This document shows positions 14,617-22,255 of a stretch of DNA of 24,126 bases, in pieces. Within the stretch, counting starts at the first letter, position 1, and the number at the start of each line of letters is the position of its first letter. Position numbers and translations under genes: made by a program. The stretch spans positions 1 through 24,126 of the forward strand of contig JAFABA010000221.1 in NCBI GenBank assembly GCA_023426265.1. Direction: 5' to 3'. The notes beneath the pieces are model-generated. The model was not told the origin of the DNA and did not search any database. It was given only the letters and a program-made list of their open reading frames with translations. This stretch comes from Bacillota bacterium. GTDB taxonomy: Bacteria; Bacillota; Clostridia; Christensenellales; CAG-138.

Positions 14617-15690
14617 TCAGCGCCGCCTTTGTGCCGCGCCGGATTTTAGCTGCTGCCCGTATCCCTTTTCCGGGATGCAGGTGTTGCGTTTAATCAGCGT
14701 AGGCGCCAATATCCGGTGCGTATAGCCCCGATAATCGCTCTGAATTTTGTTGATCAGCATGGTGACCGCCACCTCGGCCATCATGGCCTTGGGCTGCTCG
14801 ATTGTCGTCAGGTTGATTTTGGGAAGCTCCGTATAGCGGATATTATCAAATCCAATCAGGGAAATATCCTGCGGAATATGCAGGCTGCGTTCGTCGGCCG
14901 CCTTGATCACCCCAAGCGCGAGCGTATCCGTCCCCGCTACGATGGCGGAGTAGTCTATTTTTGCGGCGAACAGCTCTTTTGCCATTTCATATCCGGTTTC
15001 TATCGAAGTGATATCGGAGACGTTGTCCCAGAACAGCGGCGCAATGCCGTTTTTCTCGCATGTATCCTGGTATCCCTTGGCGCGCAGCGTATGCGTCGAA
15101 GTGGTGAGGCTGCGCCCGAAGTATAAAATATCGCGGTGCCCGAGGCTCAAGAGATATTCGGTCGCCATGCAGGTTCCGCGGTAATTGTCCACCACGACAT
15201 AGCTTTCGGGCACATCTTCCAGGTTTTCGTTGACAAATACGGTGGGTACCTTATTGAAATGCTTTTTCAGGTTCTCGTAACTGCTTTTGCAGGAGGGGAG
15301 CAACAGTATGCCGTCTACCTGGCGCCCCAGCAGCAGCATGAAGACCTGCTCTTCAATTTTCATATTGCCGGACGAATTGCAGAGGATAATACTATAGTTC
15401 TGCTCGCGCGCGATGCATTCGATATGGTACGCCAATTCCGACATAAACGGGTTATCGATGCTCGGCAGTATGACGCCCAGGAGATTGGTCTTCTTCATCA
15501 CCATACTGCGCGCCACGTCGTTTGCCGTATACCCCTCCTGCTCGCAGATATCCAATATGAGCCTGCGCGTCTTTTCTTTTACGGCAGGGTTACCCGAAAG
15601 CGCCCGCGAGACCGTTGCATAGGAAACATCCGCGAGCTTTGCAATATCCTTGATTGTGACAGGCTTCTCTTTCCTGCCATCAGCTGTCAT
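14617..15690 (-). CDS. LacI-family transcriptional regulator of the inositol operon
   Basis: A 357-residue repressor. The helix-turn-helix is at 11-45 (VTIKDIAKLADVSYATVSRA, with the hinge region after it) and a periplasmic-binding-protein-like effector domain spans about 68-335. The last residues (SGAAQRRR) are basic and short. Divergent transcription from the iol operon, with cre/LacI-type palindromes at both promoters, makes it the likely local regulator, with an inositol-pathway intermediate as probable effector; that effector is inference. ATG 15690 follows GAGGA at about 8 nt. The Bacillus iol operon uses the DeoR-type IolR, so a LacI regulator is a different control solution. Confidence 0.92.
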   Translation of the reverse strand: MTADGRKEKPVTIKDIAKLADVSYATVSRALSGNPAVKEKTRRLILDICEQEGYTANDVARSMVMKKTNLLGVILPSIDNPFMSELAYHIECIAREQNYSIILCNSSGNMKIEEQVFMLLLGRQVDGILLLPSCKSSYENLKKHFNKVPTVFVNENLEDVPESYVVVDNYRGTCMATEYLLSLGHRDILYFGRSLTTSTHTLRAKGYQDTCEKNGIAPLFWDNVSDITSIETGYEMAKELFAAKIDYSAIVAGTDTLALGVIKAADERSLHIPQDISLIGFDNIRYTELPKINLTTIEQPKAMMAEVAVTMLINKIQSDYRGYTHRILAPTLIKRNTCIPEKGYGQQLKSGAAQRRR

Positions 15691-15714
15691 TTTTTTGTCC
15701 TCAATTCACCATTT

Positions 15715-15728
15715 TGTAAACGCTTGCA
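15715..15728. promoter_or_regulatory. LacI-type operator in the regulator's own leader
   Basis: TGTAAACGCTTGCA has the central CG and half-sites of LacI/CcpA operators and fits TGWAARCGYTWNCW. It lies between the regulator's candidate promoter and its start codon, suggesting autorepression. Confidence 0.65.
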
Positions 15729-15759
15729 ATCTGCCTTTTGCGCTCAGATATTTTTTTAA

Positions 15760-15788
15760 AGAGTACTACGGTATGGTATGGTTGTCAA
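15760..15788 (-). promoter_or_regulatory. Candidate promoter of the LacI-family gene
   Basis: On the minus strand, TTGACA (15788-15783) and TACTCT (15765-15760) are separated by 17 nt. The -35 is perfect and the -10 is weak. The operator at 15715-15728 lies about 30 nt downstream. Confidence 0.5.
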
Positions 15789-15863
15789 TGACGGCATTTT
15801 GATTTTGGCAATGCACACAAGGATTGCGCAAGAAATAACGATGTAAAATTTTTGGCTGCGCGC

Positions 15864-15893
15864 TTGACATTCCGCTCATCGCAGACTTATAAT
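15864..15893 (+). promoter_or_regulatory. Promoter of the iol operon
   Basis: TTGACA (15864-15869) and TATAAT (15888-15893) are both perfect consensus, with an 18-nt spacer. The operator at 15903-15916 would cover the transcription start, the classical position for repression. Confidence 0.8.
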
Positions 15894-15902
15894 GAAGAAA
15901 AT

Positions 15903-15916
15903 TGCAAACGTTTTCA
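15903..15916. promoter_or_regulatory. LacI-type operator at the iol transcription start
   Basis: TGCAAACGTTTTCA shares the TGNAAACG core with the site at 15715-15728 and has the central CG. It begins 10 nt past the -10 box, so a bound repressor would block initiation. Confidence 0.7.
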
Positions 15917-16036
15917 TTTTCAATCATACAAATGCATTTCTTAATCGGCTCCTTGGATAAACCCCTGCACGTAAAGGCTCACATTCTCCGGGACGGACAA
16001 ATCCTGAAACAATAAAATCAAAGGAGAGCAAAGAAC

Positions 16037-17236
16037 ATGGCGAAAATGAGAGGCGTTACCCTGAGCGCGACATGGGCGCCCAAGCCCGGGTTCAAGCTGG
16101 GCTCCAAGGACATCGACAAAGTACAAACCTATCTCGGCAGCCTGGTATGGAAAGATCCCAAACTCGATATCCGCGAATATGACATCCCCGAACCCGGCCC
16201 CGGACAGGTACTCATCAAACTCAGGGCCTGCGGCATCTGCGGCAGCGACGTGCATATGGCGCAGCCCCAGGACGACGGCTACATTTATTACCCCGGCCTC
16301 ACCGGCTTTCCCTGCATACTCGGCCATGAGCTTTCCGGCGTGGTCGTAAAGAGCGGCCCGGGCGCCAAGGACAAAGTCACCAACAAGCCCTTCAAGGGCG
16401 GCGAGCTGGTATGCGCCGAAGAAATGCTCTGGTGCGGCTCCTGCCAGCCCTGCGCGGACGGCAACCCCAACCACTGCGAACGCCTGGATGAAATCGGCTT
16501 CAACGTAAACGGTGCGTTCTCGGAATACATCGTGCTGCCCGACCGCTGCCTCTGGAGCCTCGAACCCCTCCGCCGCCAGTACAAGAACGAAGAAGACATA
16601 TTCCTCGCCGGTTCCCTTGTCGAACCCTGCAGCGTTGCGTACAACGCGGTTATTGCGCGCGGCGGCGGCATCCGCCCCGGCGACAACGTCGTAATCTGCG
16701 GCGGCGGCCCGGTCGGCCTCGCTGCCTGCGCCATACTCAAGCGCCAGGGCGCCGCGGTCTGCATCATGAGCGAACCCCAGAAGGAACGCGCGGAACTCGC
16801 CAAGAAGCTGGGCGCCGATTATGTCATCGATCCCACCAAGGTTGACTTTGCCGAAGAAGTGCTCCGCCTGACGGACGGCATGGGCGCCTCTCTTTACCTC
16901 GAAGCCACGGGTCTTCCCACCATCGTATATCCCGGCATCGAGAAGGCCATCTGGGAAGGTCGCACGCTCAACGCTACCATCGTGGTCGTTGCCCGCGCGG
17001 AAGCCAAGATGCCCGTCACCGGCGAAGTGCTGCAGGTCCGCTGCGCCCGCATGGTCGGCGCACAGGGCCATTCCGGCAACGGCACGTTCCCACGTGTCAT
17101 CCAGTGCATGGCGAGCGGCATGGATATGCTCCCCATGATCACCAAGCGCATCAAGCTCGACGATGTGCCCGAAAACATCGTCGCCCTGCGCACCGACCGT
17201 TCCAACTGCAAAATCACCTGCATCATGGACAAATAA
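16037..17236 (+). CDS. iolM: Zinc-dependent scyllo-inosose 3-dehydrogenase (IolM-type)
   Basis: A 399-residue medium-chain zinc dehydrogenase. In the Thermotoga inositol route IolM oxidises 2-keto-myo-inositol (scyllo-inosose) with NAD+ to a diketo product. Visible: catalytic zinc ligands Cys68 (ACGICGSDVH) and His97-Glu98 (LGHE), with Glu196 in LVEPCSVAYN; four structural-zinc cysteines (Cys133, 136, 139, 147); and a Rossmann GGGPVG at 222-227. The long N-terminal segment (APKPGFKLGSKDI, TYLGSLVW) and GAQGHSGNGTFPRVI are, from memory, shared with T. maritima TM0412. ATG 16037 follows AAAGGAGAG. Codon use is strongly C-ending, as in iolN and unlike most neighbours. Substrate assignment rests on recalled similarity plus the operon. 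Confidence 0.88.
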   Translation: MAKMRGVTLSATWAPKPGFKLGSKDIDKVQTYLGSLVWKDPKLDIREYDIPEPGPGQVLIKLRACGICGSDVHMAQPQDDGYIYYPGLTGFPCILGHELSGVVVKSGPGAKDKVTNKPFKGGELVCAEEMLWCGSCQPCADGNPNHCERLDEIGFNVNGAFSEYIVLPDRCLWSLEPLRRQYKNEEDIFLAGSLVEPCSVAYNAVIARGGGIRPGDNVVICGGGPVGLAACAILKRQGAAVCIMSEPQKERAELAKKLGADYVIDPTKVDFAEEVLRLTDGMGASLYLEATGLPTIVYPGIEKAIWEGRTLNATIVVVARAEAKMPVTGEVLQVRCARMVGAQGHSGNGTFPRVIQCMASGMDMLPMITKRIKLDDVPENIVALRTDRSNCKITCIMDK

Positions 17237-17254
17237 ATCCCGGAGGAGAGTAAA

Positions 17255-18373
17255 ATGGCAAAACAGCAAATCAATTGGCTGATGACGGATATGCCCGGCA
17301 TCATGTTCGAGGATACCACCGTCGGCCGCCTCAAGAAGGAAGTCTGGGATATGACCGAGGAGCAGATCGACGAAGTGCTCAAGGAATACGGCATCCCGGC
17401 GGAATCCGAGCTTGGCAAAGCCGGCACCTATATCCAGAACACGCCGCGCGCGCATGTCATTGAAAAACGCCGCAAGAACGATATCGTGTTCGTTCCCATC
17501 GGCTGCACCGAAAACCACGGCCTGCACGCGAATACCGGCCTCGATACCTTCATGGTCACCCAGATACTCGAAGGCCTGCGCCGCTATACCGCCAAGCAGG
17601 GCCGTGAAATCAACCTTGCGTTCCCGGCGCTCAACTATGGCGGGCACCCATACCACCACATCGGCATGCCCGGCACCATCAACATGCCGCATGAAGTCGT
17701 GGTCGAGACCCTCATTTATATGATGCTGGGCCTCTGGAACGACGGCTTCCGCAAGATCATACTCATCAACAACCACGGCCATCTGTGGATGCTTGAGAGC
17801 GCCATCCAGGAATTCTGCAAGCGCTTCCAGCTGCCCGGCATATTCCGCACGTTGGAATGGCACAGGGCCGTACGTGAGTTCTTCATCCCCAACAACAAGC
17901 CGGACAGCCTGGATACCACGTTCATCCACGCCGACGAATGCGAGACCTCCGTCGCCCTCCTGCTCTTTAAGGACATGGTGGATATGAGCGTCGCGGAAGA
18001 CAAGTGGGGCGAAAGTTACCTGCCCGACGGGCATTTCGACAAATCCATAGAGCCATATCGCCGCCCGCACCGCTGGAGCGAAGGCGAAGGCCATGCCTCC
18101 ATCGAAATGGCGACCAACCGCGAAGGCGTGGTGGGCACCCCCACCATCTCCGATCCGCGCAAGGCCAAGCGCCCCATCGTGGCAATACTCAAGTACCTGA
18201 CCCTGCTCAACGACCAGATACTCGACGCGTTCCCGCCGGGAACCGTACCCCCGGTGGAAAAGACCACGCTGCGCACCGAAGCGGAAATGGCGCCTTACCT
18301 CAAGGAACCCTTCTCCGAAGGCTGGAAGAGCGTGTACGAAATCCCCATGCGCGGGCCGTTCACCAAGCTGTAA
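17255..18373 (+). CDS. iolN: Creatininase-family 3-dehydro-scyllo-inosose hydrolase (IolN-type)
   Basis: A 372-residue metal-dependent hydrolase of the creatinine amidohydrolase family. IolN opens the diketo-inositol ring to 5-keto-L-gluconate in the Thermotoga pathway. Family metal-binding positions can be read: Glu86 and His88 in TENHGLHANTGLD, Asp97, His174 in INNHGH, and Glu230 in HADECETS. The N-terminal ~70 residues and C-terminal ~80 residues extend beyond the usual ~250-residue creatininase fold, as expected for this subgroup. It begins 18 nt after iolM with GGAGGAGAG upstream and shares iolM's codon bias. A terminator-like hairpin follows its stop. Creatinine hydrolysis is unlikely given the neighbours. 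Confidence 0.85.
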   Translation: MAKQQINWLMTDMPGIMFEDTTVGRLKKEVWDMTEEQIDEVLKEYGIPAESELGKAGTYIQNTPRAHVIEKRRKNDIVFVPIGCTENHGLHANTGLDTFMVTQILEGLRRYTAKQGREINLAFPALNYGGHPYHHIGMPGTINMPHEVVVETLIYMMLGLWNDGFRKIILINNHGHLWMLESAIQEFCKRFQLPGIFRTLEWHRAVREFFIPNNKPDSLDTTFIHADECETSVALLLFKDMVDMSVAEDKWGESYLPDGHFDKSIEPYRRPHRWSEGEGHASIEMATNREGVVGTPTISDPRKAKRPIVAILKYLTLLNDQILDAFPPGTVPPVEKTTLRTEAEMAPYLKEPFSEGWKSVYEIPMRGPFTKL

Positions 18374-18382
18374 CTCCTGACC

Positions 18383-18421
18383 GGCCGGCTGCCGGAAGTC
18401 TCCTGCAGCCGGCCTCTTTTT
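18383..18421 (+). terminator. Terminator-like hairpin inside the iol operon
   Basis: A perfect 10-bp stem GGCCGGCTGC/GCAGCCGGCC (18383-18392 with 18405-18414) and 12-nt loop is followed by TCTTTTT. It lies between iolN and iolO, 23 nt before the iolO start. It may lower expression of iolO and iolG, or protect the iolM-iolN message end. Confidence 0.75.
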
Positions 18422-18444
18422 CCCTAAACGCGGCGGAGGAGTCT

Positions 18445-19263
18445 ATGGAAAACAAGCTCTCTCAGACGATTACCTATCAATACGATACAATTTTTTCACC
18501 ATTCCCGGCGGGCGCGTTTTCCGCCGCTTTGGCATTTTTGGAGGAGACCGGCTTTACTGGGGCGGAACTCGCCATAGCTTATCCGCATAAGGTCAACGCG
18601 CGCGCGCTTTATAAGCAGCTTGAAGCGCATCATCTCATGGCCACCACGATATCCACCGGCCAAATCTACGGGTTGGACGGCCTGTTTTTATCCTCCCCGG
18701 ATGCGGATATCCGGGCGCGCGCCATACAGGTGATAAAAGGGCATATCGAGCTTTCCGCGGGCCTAAACGCGCCGAACGTTACGATAGGGCTTGTGCGCGG
18801 CAAGCTTGAGCTGCAGGAGAAAAAGGCGCTGCTTGGAAACCTGAAGCGGTCCCTTCTCCCCTGCATCGAATATGCGCTAAAGCAAGGCGTCACGCTTCAG
18901 ATCGAGCCCATCAACAAGGCCGAAACCAGCATGCTCAACAGCACATACGACGTACTCGCGTTCCTAAAAGAGCTGGGGGATCCTGAAAACGTGGGGATTT
19001 TGTATGACACGTTCCATTCCAACCTGGAGGACGGCGGTATGACCAAGGCGATCCATGCGGCCGCAGGGAAAATAACAAACGTACACTTTGCGGATTCCCA
19101 CCGTGGGCTCCCCGGCTACGGCGATATCGATTTTAAGGCGGTATACCGCGCTCTGGAAGAGACCGGGTACAAGGGCGCCTATGCGCTGGAAACGCTCAGT
19201 ATCCCCTCCGCGGAATTCATAAACGCGCATTGCTTTGAAAGCCTGCAGGCGATTTTTCAATAG
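18445..19263 (+). CDS. iolO: TIM-barrel sugar epimerase (IolO-type, 5-keto-L-gluconate epimerase)
   Basis: A 272-residue protein of the xylose isomerase-like TIM-barrel superfamily. IolO epimerises 5-keto-L-gluconate to D-tagaturonate. The four metal ligands of the family fit the sequence: Glu154 in LQIEPIN, Asp188 in LYDTFHSN (with His191), His214 in NVHFADSHR and Glu249 in YALETLS. The tail GYGDIDFKAVYRALEETGYK is typical of tagatose/allulose-epimerase relatives. ATG 18445 is preceded by GGAGG at 5 nt. The frame stays open upstream to 18004, but that part is the shadow of iolN and a terminator. Substrate is inferred from the operon. Confidence 0.87.
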   Translation: MENKLSQTITYQYDTIFSPFPAGAFSAALAFLEETGFTGAELAIAYPHKVNARALYKQLEAHHLMATTISTGQIYGLDGLFLSSPDADIRARAIQVIKGHIELSAGLNAPNVTIGLVRGKLELQEKKALLGNLKRSLLPCIEYALKQGVTLQIEPINKAETSMLNSTYDVLAFLKELGDPENVGILYDTFHSNLEDGGMTKAIHAAAGKITNVHFADSHRGLPGYGDIDFKAVYRALEETGYKGAYALETLSIPSAEFINAHCFESLQAIFQ

Positions 19264-19327
19264 CGCCGGGCTTCTAACTATCTGGACACTGGCAAAGTAA
19301 AACACAATCAAAATAGGAGTTTTGCTT

Positions 19328-20341
19328 ATGATTAAATTAGGCATCATCGGCGCGGGCCGCATCGGTCAGGTGCATGCCAAAAGCATACTGACCGGCGTGC
19401 CCAACGCAAAAATCGCCGCCATCGCCGACCCGTTTATTTCGGAAGAAACCACGGCGTGGGCAAAAAGCGTGGGTATTGGGAGCGTCTACCTGGATTACCG
19501 CAAAATCGTAGAGGACCCCTCCATAGACGCGGTGCTGATCTGTTCCTCCACCGATACGCACAGCCCTATCTCCCTGGAGGCGATCGCCGCCGGAAAGCAT
19601 GTGTTCTGCGAAAAGCCCATCGACCATGACCTCGCAAAGATCAAGGGCGTTATGGACGCGTTAAAGGGCAGGAACCTCAAGTATCAGGTCGGCTTCAACC
19701 GGCGGTTCGATCACAATTTCCGCGCTTTGAAGCAGGCCGTTGTAGACGGGAAGATCGGCGATGTGCACATCGTCCGCATCAGCTCCCGCGATCCCGCGCC
19801 CCCGCCGATCCCCTATGTAAAAGTATCGGGCGGGCTGTATCTGGACATGATGATCCACGATTTTGATATGGTCCGTTACCTGTCCGGCTCGGAAGTGGAA
19901 GAGGTATACGCCAAGGGCACCGTGCTGGTTGACCCCGCCATCGGCGAAGCGGGCGACGTGGATACCGCCATCGTCACCATGAAGCTCAAGAATGGCGCGC
20001 TCGCGGTGATCGACAATTCCCGCAAGGCCGCTTACGGCTATGATCAGCGCGCCGAGGTGTTCGGCTCCAAGGGCTGCGTGGCAAACGGCAACGATGCCGC
20101 CTCCACCGCGACGCTTAGCACCGCGGACGGCGTAACGTCCGAAAAGCCCCTGTATTTCTTCCTGGAGCGCTATATGGCGGCCTACCAGCAGGAGATCAAA
20201 TCCTTTGTGGACGCCGTCATAAACGATACGCCTACCGAGGTGGACGTCAACGACGGGCTCCAGCCCGTATTGATCGGCCTTGCGGCAAAACGCTCCATGG
20301 AGGAAGGCCGCCCGGTCAATATTTCCGAGTTTTCCTTATAA
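19328..20341 (+). CDS. iolG: myo-Inositol 2-dehydrogenase (IolG)
   Basis: A 337-residue Gfo/Idh/MocA dehydrogenase catalysing the first step, NAD-dependent oxidation of myo-inositol to scyllo-inosose. The nucleotide-binding GAGRIG is at 8-13, the catalytic Lys96 is in CEKPI, and Asp173 and His177 in YLDMMIHDFDM complete the Lys-Asp-His triad of IolG. The segment FNRRFDHNF (123-131) is also typical. ATG 19328 has AGGAG at 8 nt and is preferred to a TTG two codons earlier. It stands 64 nt after iolO and is last in the operon, followed by a 17-bp terminator. Other family members act on different polyols, but the context makes inositol most likely. Confidence 0.9.
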   Translation: MIKLGIIGAGRIGQVHAKSILTGVPNAKIAAIADPFISEETTAWAKSVGIGSVYLDYRKIVEDPSIDAVLICSSTDTHSPISLEAIAAGKHVFCEKPIDHDLAKIKGVMDALKGRNLKYQVGFNRRFDHNFRALKQAVVDGKIGDVHIVRISSRDPAPPPIPYVKVSGGLYLDMMIHDFDMVRYLSGSEVEEVYAKGTVLVDPAIGEAGDVDTAIVTMKLKNGALAVIDNSRKAAYGYDQRAEVFGSKGCVANGNDAASTATLSTADGVTSEKPLYFFLERYMAAYQQEIKSFVDAVINDTPTEVDVNDGLQPVLIGLAAKRSMEEGRPVNISEFSL

Positions 20342-20431
20342 CCACGGGCGCCGGGTAGCGTCTGCAGGAAAGCCCCCCCGATGCGGAAAGCGGCAGGCGC
20401 AATCAAACGGCTTGAAACCGGAGAAATGAAA

Positions 20432-20476
20432 GGGCTGCCCGCAAGCGTATTACGCTTGCGGGCAGCCCAAGTTTTT
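20432..20476. terminator. Strong bidirectional terminator between convergent iolG and the ABC genes
   Basis: A perfect 17-bp stem (20432-20448 with 20452-20468) with a 3-nt loop. On the plus strand AAGTTTTT follows, ending the iol operon. On the minus strand TTTCATTTCT follows, ending the ABC operon 30 nt past its stop. Confidence 0.9.
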
Positions 20477-20497
20477 GCCGACCCATCGTTGCCAGCA

Positions 20498-22255
20498 TTA
20501 GCGGATTTCAAACTGCGACGCATAAAGGCTTGCGTACATGCCTTTTTGCTGCAAAAGCTCTTCATGCTTTCCCTGCTCCACGATACGCCCGTGGTCCATC
20601 ACAAGTATCAGGTCCGCGCGCTCTATGGTGGAAAGCCTGTGCGCGATGACAAAGCACGTTTTCCCGTGCATCAGCTTTTTCATCGCTTCGTTGATCTCTA
20701 TCTCCGTCGCGGTATCCACATTGGAGGTCGCCTCGTCCAGTATCAGCATGCTGGCGTCCAGCAGCATGGCGCGGGCGATGGTCAAAAGTTGCTTCTGGCC
20801 TTTTGATATATTGAGGCTGTCGTCGGAAAGCAGGGTATCGTACCCGTCGGGCAGCGATAGAATGAAATTGTGGATTTTCGCCGCTTTGGCGGCTTCCTGC
20901 ACGCGTTCTCTTGTGGCGTTCTCGCTCCCGTAAGCGAGGTTCTCGTAAATGGTCCCATAAAACAGCCAGGTGTCCTGCAGCACCATCGCATAAGCCCGCC
21001 TTAGCTGCTTGCGGGCCATGTCGCGCACATCGCAGCCGTCCACCAATATGCGCCCGCCGCTCACGTCATAAAACCGCATCAACAGGTTCACAATCGTCGT
21101 CTTTCCAGCGCCCGTGGGGCCAACGATCGCAACCAGGCTTCCGCTTTTCACGTCCACCGTCAAATCGTGCAGGATGTCGGCATCCTCTTCATATCCAAAC
21201 TTCACATGCTGCATGTTGATATCCCCCTGCGGGGAAAAGGGGAAGGCTTCCCCATTTTCGCCTGTCGGCTCCGGCTCCTCGTCGATCAGCCTGAATACCC
21301 GCTGCGCCGCGGCCACCGCCGCCTGTATCTCCGTAATGATGTTCGCCGCCTCGCGGATCGGCCCCGAAAATTTCCGTGAGTACAGGATGAACGAGGAGAT
21401 ATTGCCCAAAGAGATGCTTCCGGCAATATAAAGGAGCGCTCCGAACACGCTGATAAACGACAGCGACATGTTGTTGATGAAATTGACCAAAGGTCCTAAG
21501 ATTCTGCTTTCATAATCCGCCCGGTAATTCGCTTCTATCGCCGCGTCGTTGCGTTCCCGGAACCGTTCGATCTGCTCCGCTTCCCTGCCGTAGGCGCGTA
21601 TGGTCCTCTGCCCGGAAATGCTTTCCTCCACGAACCCGTTGAGCTTTCCGAGCTTTTCCGAACGGAGCAGATATAAAGGGTGCTGCCGCTTGACCTGCCG
21701 CCCCGTAAACAGCATGGTAAAGGGCACCGCCACCAAGAACACGCAGGAGAGCAGCGGAGAAATCACGAGCAGCATCACAAAGGACCCGGCGACCGTCACC
21801 ACCGAGGTGCAAACCTGCATCAGGTCGGTAGAGAGCGACGCGTTGATGGTATCGATATCGAAGCAAACACGGCTGATAATATCCCCCGACGAATGCGTGT
21901 CGAAGTACTTGACCGGCAGATCCACCAGCTTGTGGAACACGTCCTTTCTAAGCTCATAGGAAACCTGCTGGCTTAAATCGATCAACCCCACCGAAAGCCG
22001 GTAGGAAAGTATGGAGGAAAGACCGAAGCAGATCGCCATCAGGCCGCAATTCAGGAAGATGCGCGAAAAGTCCACATTGCCGGATACAATGCCTATTGCA
22101 TCCACGGCCCGGCCGGATAGAAAGGGGATTGCAAGCTCCAGGCCATTGGCGAACAGCATGGCGGCAAAGAGCAGCATAAGCCTTCCACGTTTGTCTTTTA
22201 AATACTTCCACAGCCTTTTGAAGGTTGCGGCAATGCCGGTAAGACGTTCTTTCAT
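20498..22255 (-). CDS. ABC exporter half-transporter, catalytically competent subunit
   Basis: A 585-residue exporter half: a six-helix transmembrane domain (about 25-315) followed by an ATPase. Walker A is GPTGAGKT (379-386), signature NISKGQ (482-487, changed from LSGGQ), Walker B LILDEAT with Asp507-Glu508, and switch His539 in IAHRLST. So this subunit supplies the complete Walker B and switch histidine but a deviant signature, the pattern of one partner in heterodimeric exporters such as TM287/288 or BmrCD. It overlaps the upstream half by ATGA (22252-22255), implying coupled synthesis. Substrate unknown; multidrug or peptide export is typical. Confidence 0.92.
   Translation of the reverse strand: MKERLTGIAATFKRLWKYLKDKRGRLMLLFAAMLFANGLELAIPFLSGRAVDAIGIVSGNVDFSRIFLNCGLMAICFGLSSILSYRLSVGLIDLSQQVSYELRKDVFHKLVDLPVKYFDTHSSGDIISRVCFDIDTINASLSTDLMQVCTSVVTVAGSFVMLLVISPLLSCVFLVAVPFTMLFTGRQVKRQHPLYLLRSEKLGKLNGFVEESISGQRTIRAYGREAEQIERFRERNDAAIEANYRADYESRILGPLVNFINNMSLSFISVFGALLYIAGSISLGNISSFILYSRKFSGPIREAANIITEIQAAVAAAQRVFRLIDEEPEPTGENGEAFPFSPQGDINMQHVKFGYEEDADILHDLTVDVKSGSLVAIVGPTGAGKTTIVNLLMRFYDVSGGRILVDGCDVRDMARKQLRRAYAMVLQDTWLFYGTIYENLAYGSENATRERVQEAAKAAKIHNFILSLPDGYDTLLSDDSLNISKGQKQLLTIARAMLLDASMLILDEATSNVDTATEIEINEAMKKLMHGKTCFVIAHRLSTIERADLILVMDHGRIVEQGKHEELLQQKGMYASLYASQFEIR

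Noticed and set aside
14608..14622. CGCTGA/TCAGCG hairpin between the recombinase and the regulator as a shared terminator
   Set aside because: The stem is only 6 bp with no T-run on either side.
15941..18094. A 717-codon open frame on the minus strand antisense to iolM and iolN
   Set aside because: It is a by-product of the C-ending codon bias of those genes; the plus-strand products have clear family motifs and ribosome binding sites, and the antisense translation shows no recognisable domain.
18004..18444. N-terminal extension of iolO from the upstream ATG at 18004
   Set aside because: The extension overlaps iolN and crosses a terminator hairpin; ATG 18445 has its own ribosome site and gives a normal-length TIM barrel.
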